From Poa pratensis (Eukaryota > Streptophyta > Magnoliopsida > Poales > Poaceae): a DNA stretch of 64,000 bases. The stretch's first letter is position 1, and each line of letters starts with the position of its first letter. This document shows, in pieces, positions 1-11,128 of this stretch. A model generated the notes under the pieces. The model was not told the DNA's origin and searched no databases. It saw only the letters and a list, made by a program, of their open reading frames with translations. The DNA lies in NCBI GenBank assembly GCA_947311845.1, contig CAMZMU010000012.1, positions 5,602,446 through 5,666,445 on the forward strand, written 5' to 3'. A program made the translations under genes and the position numbers.

Positions 1-331
1 GTGTTTCCAAAGGTGGGAGACTCATCCAACTACAGGGATATCGAAAAACCTCCTTTGGTACATCGCAACACACGGGGATCAGCCGAAGAAAGATTGATGT
101 GGATCTATTGTATGAAGAGATATTAGATAGCATGGTTAGCCGTCGAAGCTTTCTCGTGTATGCTCCATTCATCCAAGCTTTCATTGACCTGTCACCAACA
201 AAACCTATAAGGATAGCCCTTTCTTCAGGACACAAGGCACACACAAACCAGCCATAGAGAAGCCTCTTAAAGGGTGCACGAAATCCATGGGGAACAAAAG
301 CAACGGAGATGTTCATGAGTTCATGAATATG
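1..331 (+). pseudogene. Left half of a degenerate coding stretch split by element E1
   Basis: Frame 3 is open from base 3 to a TAG at about 255-257. It reads as a plausible protein with the segment SMVSRRSFLVYAPFIQAFID. A second frame, starting near 242 and rich in K, N and G, stays open to the E1 boundary at 331, so a one-base indel near 250 is likely. The stretch resumes at 8488 after E1 and its duplicated ATATG. I do not recognise the family. It could be an accessory gene of a transposon or a decayed host gene. It has no start codon in the window, so it is 5' partial. Confidence 0.35.
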
Positions 332-1934
332 TGATACTTCTCCAACGTATCTATAATTTCTTATGTTCCATGCTTATATTATGTCAATTGCTACATGTTT
401 TATTCACACTTTATAGCATTTTTATGCATTTTCTGGGACTAACCTATTAACAAGATGCCACAGTGCCAGTTCCTGTTTTCTGCTGTTTTTGATTCCAGAA
501 AAGCTGTTCTGGAAATATTCTCGGAATTGGACGAAACAAAAAGCCAAGGTCCTATTTTTCTGTCACGTACACGGAGTCCGAAGGAGAGACGAAGGGGGGC
601 ACCGAGGCGCCCTCACCATGTGGTGGCGCGGGTCCCACCCCTGGCGCGCCGCCACGTGGTGAGGAGCCCTCGGGCCTCCACCGACATCGCCCCTTCGCCT
701 ATAAATTGCCTTTCTCGGGAAAACCCTAAACACCCGAGCCTCCATCCACGAAAAGTTCCAGAGCCGCCGCCGTCGTCAACCCTAGCTCGGGAGGGTTCTG
801 AAGCTCTTCCCGGCACCCTGCCGGAGAGGGGAATCATCACCGGAGGGCTCTACATCGCCATGCCTTCCTCCGGAGTGATGTGTGAGTAGTCCACCCCTGG
901 ACTATGGGTCCATAGCAGTAGCTAGATGGTTGTCTTCTCCTCTTGTGCCATCATGTTTAGATCTTGTGAGCTGCCTATCATGATCAAGATCATCTTATTG
1001 TAATGCTACATGTTGTGTTTGCTGGGATCCGATGAATATTGAATACTATGTCAAGTTGATTATTGATTTATCATGCCTATGTTGTTTATGATCTTGCATG
1101 CTCTCCGTTATTAGTGTAGGCTTTGGCCAAGTTTATGCTTGTAACTCCAAGAGGGAGTATTTATGCTAGATAGTGGGTTCATGCCTCCATTTAATCTGGG
1201 ACAGTGACAGAAAGTTCTAAGGTTGTGGATGTGCTGTTGCTACTAGGGGTAAAACAGCAATGCTTTGTCTAAGGATATTTGTATTGTTTACATTATGCAC
1301 CATACTTAATGCAATTGTCTGTTGCTTGCAACTTAATACTGGAAGGGGTGCGGATGCTAACCTGAAGGTGGACTATTTAGGCACAGATGCATGCTGGATA
1401 GCGGTCTGTGTACTTTGTCGTAATGCCCAAGTAAATCTCATAGTGATCATCATGACTTGTATATGCATTGTTATGCACTCTCTATTTTGTCAATTGCCCA
1501 GCTGTAATTTGTTTACCCAGCATGTTAGTATTTTATTATGGAGAGACACCACTAGTGAACTGTGGACCCCGGTCCATTCTTTTACATCTGAAATACAACC
1601 AACTGCAATCATTGTTCTCTTTAATTCTCTGCAAGCAAACATCATTTTCCACACCACACTTTTAATCCTTTGTTTTCAGCAAGCCGGTGAGATTGACAAC
1701 CTCACTGTTTCGTTGGGGCAAAGTAGTTTGATTGTCTTGTGTGCAGGTTCCACGTTGCTGCTGATTCCCTGGTGTTGCGCCGTGCCACATTCAGCCACCA
1801 ACAACCTTCAGAAGACCCTTGACTTCCTACTGGTTCGATTAAACCTTGGTTTCTTACTGAGGGAAAACTTGCTGCTGCACTCATCATACCTTCCTCTTGG
1901 GGTTCCCAACGGACGTGTAACTTAACACGCATCA
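332..1934 (+). repeat. E1 5' LTR
   Basis: This LTR is 1603 bp and runs from TGATAC to ATCA. It carries about 19 bases (around 450-470, including CTGGGACTAACC) that the 3' LTR lacks. A TATAAAT box sits at 700-706, followed by GGGAAAACCCTAAAC. A 221-codon open frame at 1260-1925 occurs identically in both LTRs and has no recognisable domain, so I treat it as chance openness. Confidence 0.95.
700..706 (+). promoter_or_regulatory. TATA box of E1 5' LTR
   Basis: TATAAAT lies in a GC-rich context, about 120 bp upstream of short ATG frames. The same box recurs at 7249-7255 in the 3' LTR. Its position about 370 bp into the LTR fits a U3/R promoter. Confidence 0.6.
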
Positions 1935-1945
1935 AGCCAGTTTTC

Positions 1946-1962
1946 TGGCGCCGTTGCCGGGG
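1946..1962 (+). promoter_or_regulatory. E1 primer binding site (tRNA-Asp)
   Basis: TGGCGCCGTTGCCGGGG is the complement of the 3' end of plant tRNA-Asp(GTC), including its CCA. It starts 11 bases after the 5' LTR. It fixes the element's plus orientation. Confidence 0.9.
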
Positions 1963-2132
1963 AAGTCAAACCTTCTGCAAGGGGAGTCTCTCACTTCCAA
2001 TCTCTTTACTTTGTTTTTGTCTTGCTTATTTTATTTTTACTTTATCTTGTTTGCTTCTTTATATCAAAAACACAAAAAAATTAGTTACTTGCATTTACTT
2101 TTATATTTCGGCCTAGCTTTAATTTTGCTAAA

Positions 2133-4228
2133 ATGAGTACTCCTGAGAACACCAAGTTTGTGACTTCACTAGCACAAATAATAATGATTTCATATGCACT
2201 CCTATTGCTCCACCTGCTTCTAAAGCAGACTTTTATGAAATTAAACCTGCTCTGTTAAATCTTGTTATGAAAGAGCAATTTTCTGGTGTTAGTACTGATG
2301 ATGCTGCTGCTCACCTTAATAATTTTGTTGAACTTTGTGAGATGCAAAAGTATAAGGATATAGATGGGATATTATTAAACTGAAATTATTTCCTTTCTCT
2401 TTAAGAGGAAGAGCTAAAGAATGGTTGCTATCTTTGCCTAGAAATAGTATTGATTCATGGACTAAATGCAAAGATGCTTTCATTGGGAAATATTATCCTC
2501 CTGCTAAGATTATATCTTTGAGAAGTAGCATTATGAATTTAAACAATTTGATAATGAGCATGTTGCCCAAGCATGGGAGAGAATGAAATCATTGGTAAAG
2601 AATTGTCCCACCCATGGACTGACTGCTTGGATGATCATCCAAACCTTTTATGCAGGACTGAATTTTTCTTCAAGAAACCTTCTGGATTCTGCTGCTGGAG
2701 GTACCTTTATGTCCATCACTTTGGGTGCAGCAACAAAGCTTCTTGATGATATGATGATTAATTATTCTGAATGGCACACTGAGAGGACTCCACAAGGTAA
2801 GAAGGTAAATTCTGTTGAAGAAACCTCTTCCTTGAGTGATAAGATTGATGTCATTATGTCTATGCTTGTGAATGGTAAATCTCATGTTGATCCAAATAAT
2901 GTTCCTTTAGCTTCATTGGTTGCCAAGAAGAGCATGTTGATGTGAACTTCATTAAAAATAATAATTTCAACAACAATGCTTATAGGAATAATTTTGGTAA
3001 CAACAATTATAAGCCATATCCTTCTAATAGTGGCAATAGTTATGGTAATTCCTATGGTAATTCTTACAACAATAATAGGAGTGTACCCTCTGATCTTGAA
3101 GTCATGCTTAAGGAATTTATCAATACCCAAACTGCTTTTAATAAATCTGTTGAGGAAAAGTTTGGCAAAATTGATGTTCTTGCTTCTAAAGTTGATAGCC
3201 TTGCTCTTGATGTTGATCTTTTGAAACTGAAAGTTATGCCTAATGAAGTTAAAGATACTAAGACTTTTGCTACTGCCAATGCTATCCAAGTTAAAATTGA
3301 TAATAATATTAGGATGTTGGCTGAATTGCATGCTAGGTGGGAAAGAGAAGATGAAATTGCTAGAAAGAATAGTATAGCTAGAGTTTGTACTATCACCACT
3401 AGTAATGCTGAAGCATCACATGTTAGTAAACCTTCTACTATCAATGGTAACATTATTGGTGTTGGCAATGTTTCCACTTCCATTGCAAAACGTTTGAAAT
3501 TGCCTAAAACCACTGAAACTGTTCCTGATAAAAGTGCTGAAATTTTTCGAACTATGGGGGACAATGGTCCCATTGCTTTAGATGACGATGATCTTGATTT
3601 TGATAATTGTAATATTTCTGAAGTTATTATGTTCTTGCAAAAGCTAGCTAGAAGTCCTAATGCTAGTGCTATAAATTTGGCTTTTACAAAACATATTACA
3701 AATGCTCTCATGCAAGTTAGGGAAGAGAAATTAAGACATGAAGCTTCTATCCCTAGGAAGTTAGAAGATGGTTGGGAGCCCATCATTAAAATGAAGGTGA
3801 ATGATTTTGATTGTAATGCTTTATGTGATCTTGGTGCTAGTATCTCTGTTATGCCTAAGAAACTTTATGATATGCTTGATTTACCACCTTTGGAACACTG
3901 TTATTTGGATGTTCATCTTGCTGATAATTCTATGAAGAAACCTTTGGGGAGAATTGATAATGTTCATATTATGGTTAACAATAACCTTGTCCCCGTTGAT
4001 TTTGTTGTTTTGGATATTGAATGCAATGCATCTTGTCCTATTGTTTTGGGAAGACCTTTTCTTCGAACTGTTGGTGCTATTATTGATATGAAAGAAGGGA
4101 ATATTAGGTATCAATTCCCACTCAAGAAAGGTATGGAACACTTCCCTAGAAAGAGAATGAAGCTACCTTTTGATTCTATTATTAGAACAAATTATGATGT
4201 TGATGCTTCTTCTCTTGAGAACACTTGA
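2133..4228 (+). pseudogene. E1 gag-protease gene, frameshifted
   Basis: From the ATG at 2133 the region encodes a retrotransposon Gag core, seen as SLRGRAKEWLLSLP and a later AWERMKSLVKNCP. An Asn/Gly/Tyr-rich linker follows (about 2942-3090), then a helical region, then an aspartic protease. The protease signature CDLGASISVMPKKLYDML and the downstream VLGRPFL are of the Athila type. The longest intact part is 2942-4228 (428 codons). Single-base losses near 2370, 2540 and 2930 shift the frame, so no full-length product is possible. No pol follows the stop at 4226-4228. Confidence 0.9.
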
Positions 4229-6882
4229 TTTTCACTTTCTGCGCCTAGCTGAAAGGCGTTAAAGAAAAGCGCTTATGGGAGACAACCCATCATTTTATTT
4301 CCTGTTATTTTTATTTTATTTGAGTCAAGGAGTGTGCTTACTTCTGTAACAACTCCTTTGTATCTTTATTTTCTTGCAATGTTGTGCCAAGTAAAGTCTC
4401 TAGTAGAAAGTTGATGCTAGATTTGGATTTCTGCACAGGGACAGATTTTTGCTGTCCACGGTTTTGAGCTTTATTCACTCCAGAAAAATTGAAAAATTCT
4501 GAAAAATTCGTGCGTGATCCTCAGATATGTACGCAACTTTCATTAGTTTTGAGTTTCTCAATCTGAGCAACTTAAGTGCCTCGAAAAAATTCGTCTTTAC
4601 GGACTGTTCTGTTTTGACAGATTCTGCCATTTATTTTGCATTGCCTCTTTTACTATGTTTGATTGGATTTCTTTGCTCCATAAAACATCAGTGGCTGTAG
4701 CTAATGTCCAGAAGTATTGGTGATGATTGTGTCACTGTAGAATATGAGAATTTTTGATTATGCACTAACCCTCTAATGAGAATTACTTTGAGTTTGGTGT
4801 GGCGGAAGTTTTCAAGGATCAAGCGAGAAGGATGATATGATGTGATCAAGAAGAGTGAAAAGCCTAAGCTTGGGGATGCCCCCGTGGGTCACCCAAGCAT
4901 ATTTCAAGAAGACTCAAGCGTCTAAGCTTGGGGATGCCCAAGGCATCCCCTTCTTCATCAACAACTTATCAGGTCATTCTAGTGAAACTATATTTTAATT
5001 CTTCCACATCTTATGTACTTTACTTGGAGCGTCTGTGTGCTTTTATTTTCGCATTGTTATTTTTATTTTCTGAATAAATTGGATCCTAGCATTCTTGTGT
5101 GGGAGAGAGACACGCTCCGCTTTTTCATGTGAATACTCATATTCTTCACTTATATCTGTTGAGTATTCTTATCTAGCTACTGCTATGCTTTTAGCTCCTG
5201 TTTTTCATGCATCTCTTATTCAGAGCTGTTAGTTCTTGTAGAGTAATACTCTCTTGTTTCATTTGTAAATTATTTGGAGAGTTTTTGTTGAAATAAGTTG
5301 ATTGGTGTTTGGTTGGAAACAGAAAATGCAACATGTGGTAGATGGTATATCGAAAAGACACACATATAGATCATTGTCTTGGATAATTTGATACTTGGCA
5401 ATTGTTTTGAGCTCTCAAGTATTTCATGTTTAAGCTCTTGCATCATGTAGTTAAAAACCTATTAGTAAAGAACTACCGTAGAGCTTGTTGAAATTTGGTT
5501 TGCATGTTTGCTATCTCTAAGGTCTAGATATTTTCTGGTAAAAGTGTTTGAGCAACAAGGAAGACAGTGTAGAGTCTTATAATGCTTGCAATATGTTTTC
5601 ATGTAAGTCTTGCTGTACCGGTTGATATCTTGTGTTTGCTTCAAACAACCTTGCTAGCCTAAACTCTGTACTGAGAGGGAATGCTTCTCGTGCATCCAAA
5701 TCCTTGAGCCAAAACCCATGCCATTTGTGTCCACCATAACTACCTATTATGTGGTATTTTCTGCCATTCCAAGTAAATACTTCATGTGCTACCTTTAAAC
5801 TATTCAAAAGCTATTATCCCTTATTTGTGTCAATGTTTTATAGCTCATGAGGAAGTATGTGGTGTTTTATCTTTCAACCTTGTCATTTACTCCTGACAGA
5901 CTTTCACCAATGGACTAGTGGCATATACATCCGCTTATCCAATAATTTTGCAAAAAGAGCTGGCAAATGGGGTGCCCAGTCCCAATTAATTACAACTTTC
6001 ACCTTTAATTCTCTTCACATGTTTTGCCCTGATTTATCAGTAAGCAATTTAAAAAGTTGATCATTTAAAATAGACACTCCTCCATGGTATGTGATTGTTG
6101 GAAGGCACCCGAGGATTCGGTTAGCCATGGCTTGTGTAAGCAAAGGTTGGGAGGAGTGTCACCCAAATTAAAGTACATGTGTAAACAAAAGAGAAGAGGG
6201 ATGATCTGCCTTTGGGTAGAAATAACGTCCTTCATGGGAGCCGCTCTTGAAAGTCTGGTTGACAAGGGGGTTAGAGTGCCCACTACCATTCGTTGACAAC
6301 AACAAACACCTCTCAAAACTTTATTTTTATGCTCTCTATATGATTTCAAAACTTAAAAAGCTCTAGCACATGATTTAATCCCTGCTTCCCTCTGCGAAGG
6401 GCCTTTCTTTTACTTTAGGTTGAGTCAGTTTACCTACTCCTTTCTATCTCAGAAGCAAACACTTGTGTCAACTTTGTGTGCAACAATTTTTATATGCTTA
6501 CTTATTGCACTTATTATATTGCTTTGTGTTGACAATTATCCATGAGATATACAAGTTGAAAGTTGAAAGCAATTGCTGAAACTTAAATCTTCCTTTGTGT
6601 TGCTTCAATGCCTTTTACTTAGAATCTATTGCTTTATGAGTTAACTCTTATGCAAAACTTTTTGATGCTTGTCTTGAAAGTACTATTTATGAAAAGTTTT
6701 TGCTTATATGATTCAGTTGTTTACTCATTATCTATTTGTTAGCAAACTATAGACCATTGCCTTGAGTCACTTCATTCATAACATATGCTTTACAATATTA
6801 TTTGATCATGATTATGTGGTAGCATGTCACCTAAGAAATTATTTGTTGTTATCGTTTTACCTACTCGAGGACGAGTAGAACT
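4229..6882 (+). other. E1 non-coding 3' internal region
   Basis: This is about 2.65 kb without sense-strand coding capacity. It contains repeated CTTGGGGATGCC blocks (around 4870 and 4925) resembling the polypurine tract. The same blocks occur inverted in elements N and W. One antisense ORF (5577-5807) stands out and is listed separately. Confidence 0.7.
5577..5807 (-). CDS. Antisense ORF of E1, shared with element N
   Basis: This 76-codon frame opposes the element's transcription. Its middle, YGGHKWHGFWLKDLDAREAF followed by PLSTEFRLARL, recurs nearly unchanged in element N (18254-18487), again antisense to that element. I know no function for it. It could be a real small antisense gene or a conserved non-coding segment that happens to be open. 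Confidence 0.35.
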   Translation of the reverse strand: MNSLKVAHEVFTWNGRKYHIIGSYGGHKWHGFWLKDLDAREAFPLSTEFRLARLFEANTRYQPVQQDLHENILQAL

Positions 6883-6897
6883 AAGCTTGGGGATGCT
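6883..6897 (+). promoter_or_regulatory. E1 polypurine tract
   Basis: AAGCTTGGGGATGCT directly abuts the TG of the 3' LTR. The same motif, reverse-complemented, abuts the LTRs of N (16650) and W (33225). Confidence 0.75.
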
Positions 6898-8482
6898 TGA
6901 TACGTCTCCAACGTATCTATAATTTCTTATGTTCCATGCTTATATTATGTCAATTGCTACATGTTTTATTCACACTTTTTAGCATTTTCCTATATAACAA
7001 GATGCCACAGTGCCAGTTCCTGTTTTCTGCTGTTTTTTATTCCAGAAAAGCTGTTCTGGAAATATTCTCGGAATTGGACGAAACAAAAAGCCAAGGTCCT
7101 ATTTTTCTGTCACGTACACGGAGTCCGAAGGAGAGACGAAGGGGGGCACCGAGGCGCCCTCACCATGTGGTGGCGCGGGTCCCACCCCTGGCGCGCCGCC
7201 ACGTGGTGAGGAGCCCTCGGGCCTCCACCGACATCGCCCCCTTCGCCTATAAATTGCCTTTCTCGGGAAAACCCTAAACACCCGAGCCTCCATCCACGAA
7301 AAGTTCCAGAGCCGCCGCCGTCGTCAACCCTAGCTCGGGAGGGTTCTGAAGCTCTTCCCGGCACCCTGCCGGAGAGGGGAATCATCACCGGAGGGCTCTA
7401 CATCGCCATGCCTTCCTCCGGAGTGATGTGTGAGTAGTCCACCCCTGGACTATGGGTCCATAGCAGTAGCTAGATGGTTGTCTTCTCCTCTTGTGCCATC
7501 ATGTTTAGATCTTGTGAGCTGCCTATCATGATCAAGATCATCTTATTGTAATGCTACATGTTGTGTTTGCTGGGATCCGATGAATATTGAATACTATGTC
7601 AAGTTGATTATTGATTTATCATGCCTATGTTGTTTATGATCTTGCATGCTCTCCGTTATTAGTGTAGGCTTTGGCCAAGTTTATGCTTGTAACTCCAAGA
7701 GGGAGTATTTATGCTAGATAGTGGGTTCATGCCTCCATTTAATCTGGGACAGTGACAGAAAGTTCTAAGGTTGTGGATGTGCTGTTGCTACTAGGGGTAA
7801 AACAGCAATGCTTTGTCTAAGGATATTTGTATTGTTTACATTATGCACCATACTTAATGCAATTGTCTGTTGCTTGCAACTTAATACTGGAAGGGGTGCG
7901 GATGCTAACCTGAAGGTGGACTATTTAGGCACAGATGCATGCTGGATAGCGGTCTGTGTACTTTGTCGTAATGCCCAAGTAAATCTCATAGTGATCATCA
8001 TGACTTGTATATGCATTGTTATGCACTCTCTATTTTGTCAATTGCCCAGCTGTAATTTGTTTACCCAGCATGTTAGTATTTTATTATGGAGAGACACCAC
8101 TAGTGAACTGTGGACCCCGGTCCATTCTTTTACATCTGAAATACAACCAACTGCAATCATTGTTCTCTTTAATTCTCTGCAAGCAAACATCATTTTCCAC
8201 ACCACACTTTTAATCCTTTGTTTTCAGCAAGCCGGTGAGATTGACAACCTCACTGTTTCGTTGGGGCAAAGTAGTTTGATTGTCTTGTGTGCAGGTTCCA
8301 CGTTGCTGCTGATTCCCTGGTGTTGCGCCGTGCCACATTCAGCCACCAACAACCTTCAGAAGACCCTTGACTTCCTACTGGTTCGATTAAACCTTGGTTT
8401 CTTACTGAGGGAAAACTTGCTGCTGCACTCATCATACCTTCCTCTTGGGGTTCCCAACGGACGTGTAACTTAACACGCATCA
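6898..8482 (+). repeat. E1 3' LTR
   Basis: This LTR is 1585 bp and close to identical with the 5' LTR. It lacks the block of about 19 bases near 450-470 of the 5' copy and has one extra C before the TATA region. Its TATA box is at 7249-7255. It ends in ACACGCATCA followed by the duplicated ATATG. Confidence 0.95.
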
Positions 8483-8487
8483 ATATG

Positions 8488-9203
8488 CCAGGGTCCATCA
8501 TGTACGAGAACAAAAAGAGGGACAAAAGATTGAGAAGGTGCTCAAAAGGATCGCTAGAATGAGAAGATCTCTTGCCAAGAATAGATGTCTACTCCGTGAA
8601 AACAACAAGATTCTCATGAGCATCCAGGTCGCATTGAAGGATGGCGACAAGGTTAGTCTAAAAAAGGACGACGACAAGGACCTGAAAGAGGATGACGATG
8701 ATGGCGACAAGGAGGTGAACGAGGATGACGCTGATGGTGACGAGGAGGTGAATGAGGATGACGACGATGGCGGACAGGGCGGCGACGATGACGGTGAGGA
8801 GGAAGGCGACGATGACAGCGCGGAGGAAGGCGAGGGCGACGAGAACGACAATGATGACGGCGCGGGGGAAGGGAAGGGCGGTCACGGTGAGGGCGATGAG
8901 GATGGTGAGGAAGGCTGCGAGGACGTCGAGGACGGCAAGGGCGTGGAGGGTGATGACGATGAGGGCGGGCTGATGACGGCGAGGCCATGGAGGATGATGG
9001 CGCCACTGTCGTGGAGGATGAAGGCAACAAGGACGGGGAGGGATGGTGCCACTGTCGTGGAGGATGAAGGCAACAAGGACAGGGAGGTGATGGCGACAAG
9101 GAAGGCGATGATGATGGCACCAAGGACGGCGAGGGTGATGGCGAGAAGGACGACAATGATGGTGGATAGGGCCGCAATGATGATGTTAGGGGCTAGGACA
9201 TGA
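8488..9203 (+). pseudogene. Right half of split coding stretch, acidic repeat tail
   Basis: Directly after E1 the sequence continues a frame open at 331. A one-base shift between about 8508 and 8525 moves it into the long frame seen from 8538. That frame begins with a basic helical stretch (LKRIARMRRSLAKNRCLLRE). It then becomes almost pure Asp/Glu/Gly from GAY/GAR-GGY triplet repeats (about 8650-9000), and later decays into Met/Arg/Thr repeats by further shifts. The acidic repeats also give long Pro/Ser/Arg shadows on the minus strand, which I discount. The family is unknown and the product is probably not functional. Confidence 0.4.
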
Positions 9204-9393
9204 CGATGATGGTGGCGGCGAGGGCGTCGGCGCCGATGCTTAACTTCTGCCTATTTGATTAGATCATCATGATCGACCATTATGCATGTATGAACTTTCG
9301 AAGCACACTTTAGAGTTTCTCATATATTTTCTGCCGTATGAAATTTTAACCCAATTCACAAGAATATTACAATTTAATAGCAATGCATACAAA
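9204..9393. other. Unassigned flank between acidic repeat and Helitron
   Basis: AT-rich sequence with no ORF or repeat that I can name. It provides the left flank (ending in A at 9393) of the Helitron insertion site. Confidence 0.5.
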
Positions 9394-9814
9394 TCTATTA
9401 TATTATTAAAACAACAAACAATTAACGGAGAGATTTGTTGATTTAACTTAAGATGCCTCTCAATGGCTTAGATTCACAGTCATCTACCGCACGGTACTAG
9501 ATGAACCAATCACGTCACGTTGAAAAAGAAAGAGAAAACGTGTTGTAAAAAAAGGAAAAGGAAAAGCGTAATCAAAGCCAATCCTATTTACGGCTCAGAC
9601 GCATCGCGAGCAGGTGCCCGTTTTTTCGGTATACAGAGCAGAATCGTTTTGGTCGTCGGGTACCTCTCGGCGGCGGCGCAGCGCATCCCGGAGGTGTACT
9701 ATCAAGTTAGTAGGGCAACACACGGCGGCGGCTCGCACCCGGCACATCCGGCACTAGCTGATGCCTCTGGTCAGGACCTGCATGTGCCGGACAGGATGAC
9801 ATCACGCGCACAAC

Positions 9815-10140
9815 ATGCTAGACGCAATCCTCGCCGGGAACAAGAGATCGATCCACCGGCCTCCGGGAGTTGCATACATCAGATTGATGGTGAAAGGGCT
9901 GAACCGAAGGACGGCAGGGAGTCACACATGCAGATTAATGCTGCGGGAGCTGATGGATATGCCGTATGCGGTAGCTCACAACAGACTACAGTCCATGCTA
10001 GATGCATCCTCGCCCGGAACAAAGAAGGCCGACGTGGCCGGAGTCACACATCCTGATTGATGGTGTGAGAGCTGACAGATAGAAAGCATACTACATGGTC
10101 CATGCTGGCTAGAAGCATCCCGTCCGGACTAAGAAGGCTG
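9815..10140 (+). repeat. Degenerate repeat inside Helitron
   Basis: The motif 'catgctaga-gca-tcc-cgcc-gga' recurs at about 9815, 9997 and 10107. Each copy is followed by a related stretch containing GATTGATGGTG or CAGATTAATG. The copies are diverged and give short open frames that are not conserved between units. Confidence 0.5.
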
Positions 10141-10209
10141 TGGGGGGTTCCCTGCAGTAGAAAAGTTTCAAAAAAAAGAAGTCCGCCGGCGGCCAGGAGT
10201 CACAAACAA

Positions 10210-10385
10210 GCTTTAGGCGTCAGGAAGCAATACCGCCGGCGTTCTGGACTCCATGGCCGCGGAGGCGTCGTGTGATACGCGTTGAGTACTTGAGTGGTAG
10301 GCTTTAGGCCTCACGAAGCAATACCGCCCGCGTTCTCGACTCCATGGCCACGGAGGCGTCGTGTGATACGCGTTAAGTGATAGGG
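10210..10385 (+). repeat. Two-copy tandem duplication inside Helitron
   Basis: A unit of roughly 90-95 bp occurs twice. It contains AAGCAATACCGCC, GACTCCATGGCC and GGCGTCGTGTGATACGCGTT. The first copy runs about 10213-10290 and the second about 10300-10378. Confidence 0.65.
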
Positions 10386-10516
10386 ACCTGCTCGATGTCG
10401 CGTTGCCGTACGTGCAGTTCCTCATGCATGCAGCAGCAGCAACGCGGCGAGGCACGACCAACCTCAGTCCACTTCAACTGCCCAGGAAATCAGGATATGA
10501 GTCCATTGATGTTGAG
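10386..10516 (+). other. Exon-like segment in Helitron
   Basis: This open stretch begins LLDVALPYVQFLMHAAAA and ends in IDVE followed by GTATGT, a good plant splice donor. A shortened copy with the same start (GACCTGCTCGATGTCGC) and the same donor lies at about 10801-10863. I do not recognise the parent gene. Confidence 0.35.
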
Positions 10517-10585
10517 GTATGTAATCATCTCATGCGTTTTGATTTTTTCTGTATTTGTAACGTACATACAAATTTGATCGTGTAG

Positions 10586-10775
10586 ATTAAAGCAGCTAGA
10601 GTAGTATGTATATGCATATGAACTGAGTCCGCCGTTTTGATTGTATAAGATTAAAGTAGCCAGAGTAGTATGTATGCATATGAACTGAAGTCCGCTTTTT
10701 GGTCGTCTAAGATTAAAGTAGCCAGAGACCCCAGAGTAGTATGTTTATGCATATGAACTGAAGTCCGCCAGCATT
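10586..10775 (+). repeat. Three-copy tandem repeat of about 70 bp in Helitron
   Basis: The unit contains AGATTAAAG-AGC-AGAGTAGTATGT, then CATATGAACTGA and GTCCGC. It appears at about 10586, 10648 and 10708. Confidence 0.65.
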
Positions 10776-11065
10776 CTCGATCCCTGGCATGTGTTCATTG
10801 CCAGCGACCTGCTCGATGTCGCTATCAGAGGTGTAGTTCCTCAAGCCACGCATTGATGTTGAGGTATGTGTGTATGGATATGAACTGAAATATTTGGTCG
10901 AGCGCGCAAGACTGCCCTAGAGGCCGTCCCATGGCAAAATCCATAGGGAGGCAAATTTACTGAACCCTGAATTTGAAAGATAATTTGAGGTACATCATAC
11001 GATGGCCAATTTCTGTTTTCTTATCAATATAGGACATCTGATAATTCGTGTTTCGGTATTTGTAG

Positions 11066-11128
11066 GCTGTTCAGAGCTGGACATGGCAAACAACGGATAT
11101 GATGTTGATTTGGGCTGGCACACAAACC
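11066..11128 (+). other. Exon-like segment in Helitron
   Basis: A 63-base open stretch follows TTTGTAG and precedes GTAAGA, and includes SELDMANNGYDVDLGWHTN. A second candidate exon at about 11245-11313 follows ACATCAG and precedes GTCAGT. The parent gene is not recognised, so splice use is inferred only from the boundary bases. Confidence 0.3.

Larger units (their letters stand above)
332..8482 (+). mobile_element. E1: complete non-autonomous Ty3/Gypsy (Athila-like) LTR retrotransposon
   Basis: Two long direct repeats (332-1934 and 6898-8482) both begin TGATAC and end ACACGCATCA. The flanking 5-bp target duplication ATATG is perfect (327-331 and 8483-8487). A tRNA-Asp primer site follows the 5' LTR and a polypurine tract precedes the 3' LTR. 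The internal region codes only for Gag and an aspartic protease. No reverse transcriptase, RNase H or integrase is present, so mobilisation needed a relative's enzymes. The LTRs are nearly identical apart from one block of about 19 bases near their start and a few single-base changes, so insertion looks recent. The ends and primer site resemble Triticeae groups such as Sabrina/WHAM, but I cannot settle the family name. Confidence 0.95.

Noticed and set aside
1260..1925. 221-codon plus-strand ORF, repeated exactly at 7808-8473, inside both E1 LTRs
   Set aside because: It lies wholly in LTR sequence, has no recognisable domain, and identity between copies follows from LTR identity and not from selection.
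8653..9177. Long minus-strand Pro/Ser/Arg-rich ORFs opposite the acidic repeat
   Set aside because: They are the automatic shadow of GAY/GAR triplet repeats and end where the repeat ends.
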